A stretch of 64,000 nucleotides of DNA. Source: Cephalotus follicularis (taxonomy: Eukaryota; Streptophyta; Magnoliopsida; Oxalidales; Cephalotaceae). The position numbers were made by a program, and so were the translations under genes. The notes below the pieces were generated by a model. The model worked only from the letters and a program-made list of their open reading frames with translations. It made no database searches and was not told the DNA's origin. This document shows, piece by piece, positions 11,681 through 23,130 of the stretch (the stretch's first letter is position 1; each line of letters begins with the position of its first letter). The DNA is taken from the NCBI GenBank assembly GCA_001972305.1, contig BDDD01005639.1, forward strand, positions 18,947 through 82,946. Reading direction: 5' to 3'.

Positions 11681-11895
11681 TCTCCCAAAACTGCGCCGTT
11701 TTAGGTTTATCATTCACATTTCTTTTCCAAAACAATATTTAGGGTTTGGAAACATCTTTGAGTTTGAAATCTCAAACATTTTCATTAATTCAAGTTTAAG
11801 ATTACATCTTAAAACGAAATATTACAATCAAGAAAATACCGGGTGTTACATCCACCCCTCCTTCAAGAAATTTCATCCTCGAAATTAACACAATA

Positions 11896-13233
11896 CTAAA
11901 ACAAATGCGGGTAACGTTCTCGGATGTCATCCTCACGTTCCCAAGTCGCTTCATCCGGCCGATGAAAGTGCCACTGAACCTTTACCATCCGAATGGACCG
12001 GTTCCTTAATACTTGCGTCTTCCAATCCAAGATTCTCACGGGTGACTCCTCGCAGGAAAGATCATCCCTCACCGTGATCAGGTCATAATCTAGGACATGT
12101 GATGGATCTCGGATATAACCTCGTAGCATCGATACATGGAAGACATCATGTATACCCGACAAGGTAGGAGGCAAGGCTAGCTGATAAGCTACCTCCCCAA
12201 CCCTCTCCAGAATCTCAAAAGGACCAATATAGCGTGGCGCTAGCTTGCCCTTCTTCCCGAATCTTTGCACCCCTTTCCACGGAGATACCTTCAAAAACAC
12301 GTAATCCCCAACATTGAAGTTTAAAGGCCTTCTCTTCACACTGTCGGCATAGCTCTTCTGCAGACTCTGTGCAGCTAGCAACTTCTCTCTAATGAACTTG
12401 ACCTTCTCCAAAGTCTCCTCTACGAAATCTAACCCAAGCAACGGTCGTTTACCAACCTCGTCCCAACAGACAGGGGACCTACACTTTCTCCCATACAGTG
12501 CCTCGTATGGAGCCATAACAATACTCTCGTGATAGCTGTTGTTATAAGAAAACTCTATCAGAGGGATATGGTCTTCCCAGGTTCCACTAAAATCGATCAT
12601 ACAAGCCCGAAGCATATCTTCCAAAGTTTGGATGGTACGTTCAGATTGTCCGTCTGTTTGAGGGTGGAAAGCAGTACTGAGATTCAATCTTGTCCCGAAG
12701 GCTGTCTGAAATCTCTTCCAGAAGTTGGAAGTGAAGATTGAATCCCTATCACAAACGATGCTGACCGGAACACCGTGCAACCTCACAATCTCCTTCACAT
12801 ACAATCGAGCAAACTTGCTCGCGGAATCAGTGACGTGCGTAGGTAAGAAGTGTGTTGATTTGGTGAGTCTATAGACAATAACCCACACGGCATTATGACG
12901 ATGCCTAGTCAGTGGAAATCCAGAAACAAAGTCCATCGTAATGTGTTCCCATTTCCACTCCGCCACTGGTAATGATTGCAACAGTCCCGCAGGTCTCTGG
13001 TGTTCGGCCTTGACCCTTTGGCAAGTCAGACACTTCGCGACATATTCGGCAATTTCGCGTTTCATGTCGGGCCACCAGTAAGTCTTCTTCATATCTTGGT
13101 ACATCATGGTACTACTAGGATGAATACTGTACAGGGATTTATGAGCCCCGCGGAGTAACTCATCCTTCAGTCTTGGTTTATTCGGAAGACACACACGTCC
13201 TCGATATCTCAAAATACCATCAACATGCACTCA
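11896..13233 (-). pseudogene. Element D integrase with chromodomain-like tail
   Basis: Inserts the cDNA into the chromosome. The 444-residue open stretch (13230 to 11896) has the HHCC zinc site (H30, H37, C67, C70), and the DD35E catalytic triad at D100 (MDFVSG), D161 (CDRDS) and E197 (QSERTI), with exactly 35 residues between the last two. A GPFEILE segment and a tail ending DEATWERE...RYPHLF follow; in chromoviruses such a tail is a chromodomain thought to read histone marks. This is the best-preserved protein in the window. It is in frame with RNase H but separated by TGA at 13231-13233, where element H has CGA (Arg). Confidence 0.9.
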
Positions 13234-15359
13234 AAAATTGGATTCTGAGTCCAGGTCCTCCCGAATTCGTTGCGACTCTGGATCGTGTGGTTGTGCATCC
13301 CTGATGTGATCCAGTAACACAGGCTGTACTCGCATGTCAGCTAGAAAGATCCCCGGTGACTGATTGAACGAAGACCACTCTTGGAAGTCTTCTAACATCT
13401 TCCATTGCGACACCATTGGACTGGCAACCATAGCCTTGCGGCTCAAGGCATTAGTGACTACATTTGCTTTCCCCGGGTGGTACTGGATACTGCAGTCATA
13501 ATCATTACAGAACTCTACCCACCAGCGCTGTCTCATGTTCAGTGTGTCCTGACAAAACAGGTACCTCAAACTCTTATGATCGGTAAAGAACTCAAACTGC
13601 GCCCAGTAATGATAGTGTCTCCACTTCTGAAGGGCGAAGATAATAGCTACAAGTTCAAGGTCATGAGTCGGGTAGTTTTCTTCATACAGCTTCAGCTTCC
13701 TAGAAGCATAAGCGATCACCCTTCCTCACTGCATCAATACACAGCCCAAACCCTTACCTGATACATCACTATAGACTGCAATGCCCTCATTACCCTCAGG
13801 TAATGCCAAGATATGAGCGGAAACCAACCGATCCTTCAGTTCACGGAAACTAGCTTCGCAATCTTCATCCTAGACAAACAAGGTCTTCTTCTGGGTCAGT
13901 CTAGTCAAGGGCTAAGCTATTCTCAAAAATTTCTGGATAAACCTCCTGTAATAGCCTGCCAAGCCAAGAAAACTGCGTACCTCCATCACATTCTTTGGCT
14001 ATGGCCAATCTCGTACCACCTCTGTCTTTGACGGATCCACCGCCAAACCTTCTCCAGATACAATGTGACCAAGAAAGATCACACGGTTAAGCCAAAATTC
14101 ACACATACTGAATTTGGCATACAGTTGCTGCTCTCAGAGAATCTGCAAAGCCAACCTCAGGTGGCAAGCATGCTCTTCCTCACTCCTTGAGTATACAAGT
14201 ACGTCGTCAATAAACACAATGACAAACTGGTCCAGGTACGGTTGAAACACATCGTTCATCAATGACATGAACGCAGCCGGTGCATTGGTAACACCAAAAG
14301 GCATCACAAGGAACTCATAGTGACCGTATCTGGTCCGGAAAGCAGTCTTCTCAATATCCCCTTCCCTCACCCTCAACTGGTGATATCCTGACCTCAAATC
14401 AAGTTTCGAGAACACTCTCTCTCCTTGCAACTGGTCAAACAAATCCTCGATGTGGGGTAAAGGATACTTGTTCTTGATAGTTGCCTTGTTCAACATTCTG
14501 TAATCGATACAGAGCCTCATCGACCCATCCTTCTTCTCGACAAATAGTACAGGTGCACCCCACGGTGAAACACTGTGTCAAATGAAACCCTTATCGATCA
14601 GGTCCTGTAACTGTAATTTCAGTTCCCTCAATTCTGCAGGAGCCATTCTATATGGTACTTTAGAAATAGGAGCTGTACCTGGTATAAGATCGACAATAAA
14701 CTCCATATTCCTCTTCGGTGGCAAGGATCCCAAGTCATCAGGAAACACATATGAGAATTCACACACTACTGGGATCTCTTCCAGGCTCAAACCCTTCTCT
14801 TTCCTCCGGTCAATTACATAAGCAAGATACCCTTCGCATCCTTTCTCGAGATACCTCGATGCACGGATGAAGGATATAATTGGTGTAGAAAACCTCTTGT
14901 CTCCCTTAAACTAGAAAGTAGTACCATCGGGTAGACAAAAATCAACCGCCTTACTGTAGCAGTCCACGTAAGCATGATGTGCTGACAGCCAATCCATTCC
15001 CAAAATAACATCGAAGTCGCGGATAGGCAATACTATCAAATCCGCATACAAAGAAATGCCTGCCATAGACATCTCACAACCCCTATATACGATATCTGTA
15101 TACATGGAAACTCCGGCAGGTGTGCTCACATCCAAGGTATATGCCATACAGTCGGGTGTTACATCTAAACATGATGCAAAATGTGATGATATAAAAGAAT
15201 GTGATGCTCCAGGGTCCATCAACTCTCTAGAAGCAAAACCATAAATATACAGTGTACCTCCAACGACCGAGGTAGACTCGAGAACCTCTTTCTGTTAAAG
15301 GGTAAAAACTCTACCTTTTGCAATGCCCTTGCCGGTGTCCCTTCGCTGTGAAGGCCCCG
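13234..15359 (-). pseudogene. Element D protease, reverse transcriptase and RNase H
   Basis: Minus-strand frame running from about 15350 to 13234. Protease (15222-14911): DPGASHSF and DVILGMDWL. The linker ends with VVCEFSYVFPDDL. RT (about 14640-13900): palm motif [13 protein letters not shown] with the catalytic D-D pair. RNase H (13719 onward): ASRKL, THDLEL and FTDHKSL motifs. Stops at 15296 (TAA), 14911 (TAG), 14578 (TGA), 14134 (TGA), near 13998, 13911 and 13873 (TAG) and at 13726 (TGA). At each TAG or TGA site except 13873 (former TGG) the related elements suggest a former CAG or CGA. Frame is otherwise continuous with integrase. Confidence 0.85.
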
Positions 15360-16447
15360 CGGCTACTAGCTGGTCCAGTAGGCGCTGTAGCTTGACTCTT
15401 CGGGCAATCTCTTACGGAATGCCCAGATACCCCACACCTCAAACATAGTCCGTTCATCCTCCAGCAATCCTTCTGTAAGTGGCCCTTACGACCACAGTGA
15501 TAACAAGCTCTGGTTCCCGCATTACTCCCCTGACTAGGAGTACCCTGCGTGACAGTCTACCCAGATCTGTTCTTCGATGATTTCATCGGAGAACCACCGC
15601 CTTGCCATTTTGAAGAAGCTGGTCTCTTCAGGATCTGTTTATTTTGTTGTGCTCGGGCCCTCTCTGCTCAGTTCTCGTTGGATATGCTCTCCAGCAATCT
15701 CGCTTTCTGGGCAACCTCTACAAAAGTTCCCAACTCCATAGCTCTAATCCTTGACCGAAGATCCGGTCACAGACCCCTCAGAAATCTTCGTATCTTCTTC
15801 ACTTCATCTGCTACCAGATAAGGTGAATATCTGGCTAGCTCCATGAACCTTGCTTGATACTCAGTCACCATCGTTTCTCCCTGTCGCAACTCCAAGAGTT
15901 CCGTTTCCCGGCGCTCCTGTTCTATCCGTGGAACATATGCCTCCAAGAATTCTGTCTGGAATCTTTCCCATGTACTGTCAAGCCTCTGAGATTCCCATTT
16001 CGCCTTGACCATCTCCCACCAATCAGTGGCCTTGCCCCACAGACGGTATGCAGCAAACTTCAGCTTTTGAGTATCGGTACAGTCCATTACTTCGAAGATT
16101 TTCTCCAAGTCCTGCAGCCATCTCTCAGCCACAGTAGCATCAAGCTCTCCCCAGAATCTGGGTGGATTCTGTCTCATAAACCGTTCAATATCTCTTCCGA
16201 ACTGATTACTATCCTCTCCCGGGCAGTGATCGGGAGCTCTACATTGCGGTCGGGCTTGCGCGTAGTACTGGCGCATCTCCTCCGCATTAGCCATATTAAA
16301 GGCCATCTATTGCTGGAAGTAATCCATAATCCGGGTCATCGGGTCCCTATCATCTCAAGGAACATTCACTTCTTGTGGCATATTCGCTTCCGCAGGGGCA
16401 TTGGCTCCAACAGCTCTAGCCCTAGTACGTGCTCTCCTTCGGTCCAT
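15360..16447 (-). pseudogene. Element D Gag
   Basis: Start ATG at 16447 (MDRRRARTRARAV), 97 bp inside the primer site. The retrotransposon-gag domain lies in 16306-15767 (ERFMRQNPPRF, AERWLQDLEKIF, AYRLWGKATDWWE, YQARFMELARYS). Two knuckles of CX2CX4HX4C type follow around 15500-15400 (CYHCGRKGHLQKDC, CLRCGVSGHSVRDC). In-frame stops occur near 16355 (TGA), at 16307-16309 (TAG, in the glutamine tract just before MAFN), at 15767 (TGA), near 15672 (TGA) and near 15557 (TAG). A deletion near 15357 shifts the frame before protease. Confidence 0.85.
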
Positions 16448-16543
16448 TTGTTCCTATAAGAAGGATGACGGTTAGTCACGACTTTAGGAAAACAATTTAT
16501 TGATTGCCAAGGAAAGTATCCCAGCTAAGCATATATGGAATAT

Positions 16544-16555
16544 GCTCTGATACCA
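16544..16555 (-). other. Primer-binding site of element D (tRNA-iMet)
   Basis: Minus-strand TGGTATCAGAGC, a perfect 12-base match to the initiator-Met tRNA 3' end, three bases from the LTR edge at 16559. Confidence 0.92.
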
Positions 16556-16558
16556 TGT

Positions 16559-17430
16559 TGTTACACCCCCGTTTTTCCAAGAGGTCAACATTAAAAGCGG
16601 TAAGGCAATCAACACAACATAATTCAACTCATGCGATAAAACGTATATACAAAATCTCCGGTAGCGAAAGCAATAACATGAAATAAGCTGAATTTAAATA
16701 TGTATCAAGCATCCCATACTACGTGATACCCAGAAAGTTCATAATAAAACCCAACATCATAGTCGATCGCCCAAAACAGAACGTGATAAAACAGTACAGG
16801 ATAACAAATAACCCATGTTACAATAATCCAATTAACATGACCAATGTTCATTAACTCAGTACAAGAAATAAGGGAAACAATTCAGTCTTCTCCTTAAGTC
16901 TCCTTGCATGCTCCATGTCAAATCCATTTCATCGATCTGTTACAGTAGGGGTTAGCCTTTGTCCTCACTCGGCTATGTGAATAAACTCATAAATGCAGTT
17001 CGAGGTGTATGATAATGAGTATCATGAATGAGTGCATTATGATGCAGTACAATATATATATTGAAGTATATATATCGCAGTGTATACATGTATAAAGTAT
17101 ATGTATGTTCACAGTACATGTATAACCTCATAAGGCTATATCAACACAAGCAGTAAATATGTTTGTTTAAAATATATTGCTCCGTTCTCAGGTTGTGATA
17201 AGTTATAAAACTTAAAACAATACATTTGATTGTGTAACCAATCCTTTAAAACATTTCTTCATCTTTGGAAAATACTTTCCCCAGTCATTTCGAAAATATA
17301 TAAAATCATATGTTGACAAATATACATTTTCGTACAATAATGATTATAATAATCATACAAGCTTTTCAAAATGGTTAACACTTTTTATAAATCAACCATA
17401 ATGCAATTCACAGTAATAATGCAAACATTA
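16559..17430 (-). repeat. 5' LTR of element D, truncated
   Basis: Begins TGTTACACCCCCG and matches 9145 onward up to GCAAACAT at 17428, where E1 begins. Relative to the left copy it lacks about 237 bp at 17160. The palindrome clusters would have lain beyond the break. Confidence 0.85.
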
Positions 17431-17728
17431 TGTAAGGACCCAAATTTCCATGTAAGATATTAATTATATTTTCTATTGTGTAATTGGCAGATATTTCAAG
17501 GGACCCTTCGCTACAGACAAAAGATAAAATCTGACTTTTTGGCATTTTGGGAGTAAAATTCTTTAATTGGGGACACGTGGCAGGCCAGGGGAGAATGTTA
17601 AAAGGTATTATCTGGGGATCCAACAAGTGCAACACTTGGATTTGTTAAAATTAAGTCACATGGGCTGCCAAGATAAGAAATTGAAAGTGTGAGAGAGAGG
17701 AAGAAAACTTACCCAAGAAGCCATCTCT

Positions 17729-17741
17729 CTATTTAATGGCA
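17729..17741 (+). promoter_or_regulatory. Candidate TATA box of E1
   Basis: CTATTTAATGG, 300 bp from the LTR start, conserved in E2 at about 61787-61797 in the same context. Confidence 0.4.
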
Positions 17742-18341
17742 AAGGGTGATGAACTCAGTCATTTTGAGCTGAGAAAGAGAGTAATCCTGCAGAGTGTGAA
17801 GTGTAAAACTTGTGGAAAGCAAAAGAGAAAGGAATTATAAAGCTAAGGTAAGGAAATTCTTTACCCATTCTTTACAAACATCCCCTGTTTTGACAGCAGC
17901 TTCTTTTATTGATAACTTCTTCAATTCTCAATGGATTTTCGAATGGTTCGATGTTCTGGAAACTTTAGAATGTCCTCTTTAACTGTTAGTCTTTGAGTGT
18001 TTCAAGATTCTATCGTTTTCTTGATGGAATTCCAAGTTTAAAATTTCTGTTCAGGCACTGTTTTATTACAGATTATGCAGTAGCTTATTTAAATCATATC
18101 TCACTCATTTCTTGATGAAAAATTAAATGGCTGGATGTTTTGAAAACTTTAAGATGTCCTCCTTAACTTTCATGTTTTATGAATCTCGAAATTATGTCGA
18201 ATTCTTGATGAGAATCAAGGATTCATTTTACTGGTCAGGCCCTGTTTCCTTAAGAAATCAGATGTGCATGACGTGAGTATAGTATTATTTTTTATTGTTA
18301 TTATTGTTATTATAATAATATTATTATTAGAAAAAGAGGCC

Positions 18342-18374
18342 TGGCGCGTCTAGAAGGCGCTAGGCGCGCCAGAA
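18342..18374. other. GC-rich hairpin in E1
   Basis: CTGGCGCG and CGCGCCAG (CGCGCCAG at about 18366-18373) form an 8-bp inverted repeat around a 16-base loop that itself holds GGCGC/GCGCC-type repeats. The start of an unusually GC-rich stretch (18340-19140) in this LTR. Confidence 0.45.
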
Positions 18375-18993
18375 AAAAAATTAAAAGGAAAGAAAGGGGC
18401 TCGGCCGCATAGCGCCCAAGAATGAAGAAAGAATAGAGCAAGAGAGGGAGTCAGGAGACAAGGAGAAGAGAGAGAGAGATGGCGCCAGAGGAAGGGAGAG
18501 ACGCCGACGACCGGGAAAAGTGACGGCGAGATCCCTCGTTGCTTCTCCATGACCGGTAATCTTCTTCTCCTCCTTTCTTCTTTTCCTTTTCCTTCTTCTC
18601 TCCGAGTGCTGCCATCACTGTTGCCGCTTCCACCGCTGATTTCGTCATAGGTGAGGAGCCGGTCTTGGTCTAGAAGACCAGCTCTTCCCATTTTGATGGT
18701 GGCTGTGGCGTTATTTGGCCATAATCTACCGGATTCTAGGCATTGAGTCAACTCAGTTGCCTGCCCCCTGTGACGCCATGTTTGGCGTCAATTTCCGGTG
18801 ACTCTAGGTCACCGATAAGTAGCCTGGACGCTGTGGAGGCTAGTGGTGGCGTGACCAGTGCAATGGCGACTCGGCCAGAGCTCCAGCGCGGTGACAGCCG
18901 CCGAGTCTGACCGAGTTTCGGGCAGAGATGTGTAGGCCTAGTTGTATTTTGACTTATTTGTGAAGTGAACATAATTGTTGGTTGACCGGCGAG

Positions 18994-19010
18994 TTGACTC
19001 AGTGAGTCAA
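18994..19010. other. 17-base palindrome with two bZIP-type sites
   Basis: TTGACTCAGTGAGTCAA is a perfect inverted repeat around one central G. It contains TGACTCA and TGAGTCA, the GCN4/AP-1 class of site. A related GAGTCAACTCAGTTG lies at 18744-18758. Confidence 0.5.
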
Positions 19011-20321
19011 ACTCACTGCTGGCGGTGGCTACCCATTCCCGGGCGAGTCACACTGAGTTTCGATCAGTAATGTGTTGATGCACGGTTATGGAGGGTCAGT
19101 TTTGGGTGTCGCCGAAACTTCGGCAGGTTGGTCGGGGCTCCTATTATGACGGTGTTATACTTTTAGTGTGTAGGATGTAACGGATATGTGTTGTTTATGC
19201 AGTGTTAAGGATGGTAGAGTTTCCAAATTATGACAAGGACTCGATAGCCGATTCAAAGCTTAATGGGGTTAGTCCATGGTAAAATCGACACTGATTGTTC
19301 TGAGTAGAACATCTCATTCCTTTACCTTATTTGTTATTGTTATTCTTTGATGATGAGTTTGATACTTCTATTGAAATTCTTAAATTCCATGTTTGTTGAT
19401 GGCATGACTGGTTAATAGCCTTTGTTATTGGATGTCATCTTGTGATATGACTTGTTTCCACCATATGATTGACTTGTCATATGACGATTTCATCGTTGGT
19501 TATTTGGAAATCTTTTGAGTATTCTCGTTTGAACTTTCATATTGATATGGGACCTTTGTGATCATATATTATTTTCGCCTTTTCATGTCATATCCGCATT
19601 GGCTCTTGCGGACATATATTGTTTCTATTGCTACTATGATATTCATTCTAGCTCTGTATCATCATGTTTGAGTTTTGTTGCTGGGTATGTGCCCTTTTGT
19701 GGTTCTATTATGAAATGGCTATTGAGGGTCGGATTTGTTGATTTGGATTGGTTTCCGTATTGCTATACTCGAGATTTATTATTGGTACCGTTGAGTAATT
19801 CGAATCTTGTGCTGGAAATTGTTGTTATATGGCTGTGTGCCTTTGTACATTTTCATTGTGAATGGGACGTTCCTTTTCTCTATTCATTAGATGAGAGTCC
19901 TGATGTTTGCATATGTGCCCTGTGTTCTTGTGAGATATGATATTGGTCGAGATTGTATTCCGTTTGTCTTTTGTTGCTATATTCATTAGATTGTGATATG
20001 ATTTCCGAGCAGTTGTATGCTCGATCTTATGGGTGACTTGGTCACTTTCTCACACTTGTGACATTGTGACTTGTTATATTGTTATACTGTGTTATATTCT
20101 GATGTTGGGTATCGGGATTTCTGATATGCATTACCGATCAATGGTGAGGGTACGTTCGACGATCAACTCTCCTAAGTATGCCCATTGGTCTATGATGGGG
20201 TGCTATGTGGTAACTGCCCCCAGGTTCCATACCTGGATCTACGGCATACTATTGTCTATGATGGTATGCTGAGTGTGAGTGCAGCAGACGCTCCGTCCCT
20301 TATCCATTTGACCGTATTGGC

Positions 20322-20568
20322 TATGTGATTCTGAGGAGGGCAGATCCGTGAAATAACGGCGTCCCCTCGGTCGAGGCTCTGCCATGTGATTCCGATGAGG
20401 GCAGATCCGTGAAATATTTACGTCCCCTCGGTCGAGGTTATGATACATGATTTCCGACAAGGGCAGATCCGTGAAATAACGACGTCCCCTCGGTCGAGGT
20501 TCTGTTATGTGATTCTGACGAGGGCAGATCCGTGAAATAACGACATCCCCTCGGTTGAGGTATGTATG
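20322..20568. repeat. Four tandem ~61-bp hairpin repeats in E1
   Basis: The unit core CAGATCCGTGAAAT recurs at 20341, 20402, 20464 and 20524 (spacing 61, 62 and 60). Each unit also has GAGGG upstream and CCCCTCGGTCGAGG downstream, so each can fold (CCTCG/CGAGG, and GAGGG/CCCTC). G has weaker relatives at 34158-34350. Confidence 0.85.
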
Positions 20569-21879
20569 TTATGTTTACCATAGGTACTCTGCACTGGTGT
20601 ATGATGGATGATGATCACATCCTATACCCTATTGGCCTATATTATTGCTGCAGCGGTTGTATTATGATGCCATGTGATTTGGCAGTGATATGATATGATG
20701 CTATGTGATTTGGCGGCAGAGCAGATTGTATTGCCATGTGATTCTATCGTATTTGTAGAGTATTGACTTGATCATTGAGATTGTCCCATGGATTCTTATG
20801 TTATTGTATCGTTGAGTATTGATATGTTCTTGATATCCTTGTGGATCATGCTATCTTTTGTGGATCTTGTTCAAATTCTTGACTCATGTTTATAGTTATG
20901 GAGCCCACTGTTGAGTATCGAGTTTCCTTTCATGGATTTGATTATATTTGTGGATTTAGTTATGAGATCTTGATATCGTTTGTGAATCTTAATATCGTTT
21001 ATGGATCTTGATTTCCTTTATGAATATTGATGTTCACTTTTCTAGATCTTGTTTACCTTTGTGGTTCTTGTTATGTTTGTGGATTTCCTACTCATTGGTG
21101 AGTCTTGTTATATCCTAGTTATGGAGCCACTTGTTGATAGAGATTTAAGTCCATGAGGATCTTATTGAACCTTTCTTTTGGTTATGATTTACATTATCTT
21201 GTTTATTGCACATATTCTTGACTTTATGATCCTCTATTTTTCTTCAGCACATCCAATTCTTTGATGGATGTACAGGAGATGTTTTGTTTCTACTCACTTA
21301 GTCATTTGGACTAACCCCTTCCCAGTGTTTCCATTTCAGATGATGGCAAGGAGTTTCTAGGTCAGCTGTAGTAGATGATGGACCACAAAGGCATGGCATG
21401 TTACCAGGGTTTAACACATGCATAGCAGCATTACATCAACATTTTAATTATGCATTTACTTAAGTTTTATATAAATGATTTCATTTTATGGTTTTGCTTT
21501 TAAAGGTCTGAGCCCTATAGATTTACTTTTCTTGCTTTAATAGTATGGTTGAGGCTGAGCCCAACCCATACATGTTGTTGGTTTAAATTGTGATTTTCTG
21601 AGGGCTGAGCCCATATAAAAATCAGCCGATTCCTCCTTTGGGAGTGTGGATATAAACTGTGTTTTTATTTACATGGGGCATAGTCCGATAAACAGATACT
21701 ACATGCCCTATTTTCGTAAAATTTTAAGAGTTAGAAAAATTTTCAAGGTTTTAAGAAAAGTTCAAGTTTATGATTTTTAACTATATGGTTTTAAGAAGTT
21801 TTCAAATGGGAAGTTGTCGTGTGGAATGCCATATCCATTCTCGGTAGGATATCGGCTGTTGTCGGGAACGGGTGTGATA

Positions 21880-22508
21880 TCATCAACCACCAGATAGGTT
21901 GAATGTCTAAGTAACTCCATAAATCTGGCCTGATATTCAGCCACGGTCATGTCATCTTGAAGTAACTCCAAGAGTTCCGTCTCTCTCCATTCCCGTTCTA
22001 TCCGGGGCACATAGGTTGCAAGGAATTCTTCTTGAAATCTTTCCCAAGTTCTACCGAGTCCAGCTAACTCCCACTTTGACTTGACCATCTCCCACCAGTG
22101 AGTGGCTTCACCCCATAACCGATATACAGCAAATCTCAGTTTCTGACCATCGGTGCATTCCATCACATCAAAGATCTTCTGTAGATCTTGTAACCACCTT
22201 TCTGCAACAGTAGCATCAAGCTCTCCCTTGAAGCTAGGAGGATTTTGCCTCATGAATGTCTCAAGGTTTCTCCCAAACTGATTACCGTCGTCACGTGCAC
22301 TATGGGCATAGAAACGCTGCATCTCCTCCATATTAGCTGCATTGGCAGCCAGATGCTACTGGAAGTAGTCAACCATGTGATCCATCGGATCTCTCCCCAT
22401 ATTTGCTTCTTGAGGAACATTATTCATCGGGTCTCCCCTAATATTTGCTTCCTGAGGAACATTTGGGTCGACAGCTCGAGTCCTTCCACGCTTCCTTATA
22501 CCGTCCAT
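21880..22508 (-). pseudogene. Element F Gag (truncated)
   Basis: Start ATG at 22508 (MDGIRKRGRTRAVDP). A short internal repeat (NVPQEAN twice) precedes the glutamine tract, where TAG interrupts the frame after DYFQ (about 22352-22354). The gag domain follows (ETFMRQNPPSFKGELDAT, AERWLQDLQKIFDVMEC, WGEATHWWEM, YQARFMELLRHS) and stops abruptly at YLVVDD, where E1 begins. The zinc knuckles and all of pol are missing. Same family as D and H. Confidence 0.8.
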
Positions 22509-22601
22509 TTTGTTCACTATAAGGAAAGGATGTTAGTCATCTTTAGGAAATAATTCGTTAATTGCCAAGGAACTTATCCAAGCTAAGCATATATGGAATA
22601 T

Positions 22602-22613
22602 GCTCTGATACCA
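22602..22613 (-). other. Primer-binding site of element F (tRNA-iMet)
   Basis: Minus-strand TGGTATCAGAGC, perfect, three bases from the LTR edge at 22617. Confidence 0.9.
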
Positions 22614-22616
22614 CTT

Positions 22617-22847
22617 TGTCACACCCCGTTTTTCATAAACAACACATAGGTCGTGGTAATCAACATATATATATATCAAGCTTATACAATTGTACAGGAA
22701 ATTTAAAACCTTCATATCCATATATAACCATTTCATTTCATTGCGGAAGCATCTCTTTTATATAAGCTGAAACAAAATGTAACATGCATCCCATACTACA
22801 TGTTACTACTTACTTAATATCAGCATAATCATTCCATTGTCAATTGC
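22617..22847 (-). repeat. 5' LTR of element F, piece 1
   Basis: Begins TGTCACACCCCG next to the primer site. Broken by the solo LTR at 22848; continues at 26065. The target site ATTGC at 22843-22847 is repeated at 26060-26064. Confidence 0.85.
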
Positions 22848-22939
22848 TGTAATATCCCGGTTCAATGCGTGTACGTTTACTTTTTTATGGTGTTTATATG
22901 TTGAATTTTTTTTAAAAAAAATCTCTTTTTTCTTCCTAT

Positions 22940-23130
22940 AGTGAAAACGTCGACGTATTCGTTGGTTCTTTTGCAAAGCGTCGACCCTTTTTGATTAACC
23001 ATCGACGTTTTGGCACTTGTTTTCTTTGTTTCTCGTGGTTTATCATGTCGGCGCTTATAGTTTTAACATCGACTCTTTTGTGTAAAGGTTTAAGCGCTGC
23101 CGCTTTGATGTAACAAGCGACGCTTTAGAT
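22940..23130. repeat. TCGA palindrome cluster 1 of the solo LTR
   Basis: AACGTCGACGTATT, AGCGTCGACCC, CCATCGACGTTTT, TGTCGGCGCTT, ACATCGACTC, AGCGACGCTTT, 92-282 bp from the LTR start. Confidence 0.8.

Larger units (their letters stand above)
9145..11850 (-). repeat. 3' LTR of element D (2,706 bp)
   Basis: TGTCACACCCCC at 9145 to GGGTGTTACA at 11850 on the plus strand, followed by a purine-rich tract (minus strand of 11851-11866). Its first 870 bp match the right LTR at 16559. It holds palindrome clusters at 10335-10770 and 11525-11680, and a conserved tail (TTAGCCTTTGTCCTCACTCG, about 9539-9558) shared with H. A TATA-like ACATAAGA lies on the minus strand near 11226-11233. Confidence 0.85.
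9145..17430 (-). mobile_element. Element D: Ty3/gypsy chromovirus, nearly complete but inactive
   Basis: Left (3') LTR 9145-11850, interior 11851-16558, right (5') LTR 16559-17430, truncated by E1. Gag, protease, RT, RNase H, integrase and chromodomain-like tail are all present in gypsy order. It inserted into the gag of element C at 9144. At least 14 in-frame stops and one frameshift make it inactive. The two LTRs differ by a few percent, and the right one also lacks about 237 bp relative to the left (junction near 17160, equivalent to about 9748-9985). The long LTRs, iMet primer and EATWE...YPHLF tail fit the Tekay/Del clade. Confidence 0.9.
17431..21879 (+). repeat. E1: very long LTR-like sequence (plus orientation)
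   Basis: The start (TGTAAGGACCCAAATTTCC) and the first 450 bp resemble solo LTR E2 at 61510 (shared CTATTTAATGGCAAAGGG and ACTCAGTCATTTTGA). The end GGGTGTGATA at 21870-21879 resembles a gypsy LTR end with TA in place of CA. There is no primer site or protein domain inside. The left flank is the LTR of D and the right flank is the gag of F, with no matching 5-bp duplication (CATTA against TCATC). The edges are set by comparison, so the right edge is good to a few bases only. Confidence 0.6.

Noticed and set aside
18350-18751. Minus-strand open frame of 133 residues in the GC-rich part of E1
   Set aside because: Low-complexity Lys/Arg/Glu composition from purine runs, no relative in E2 or G.
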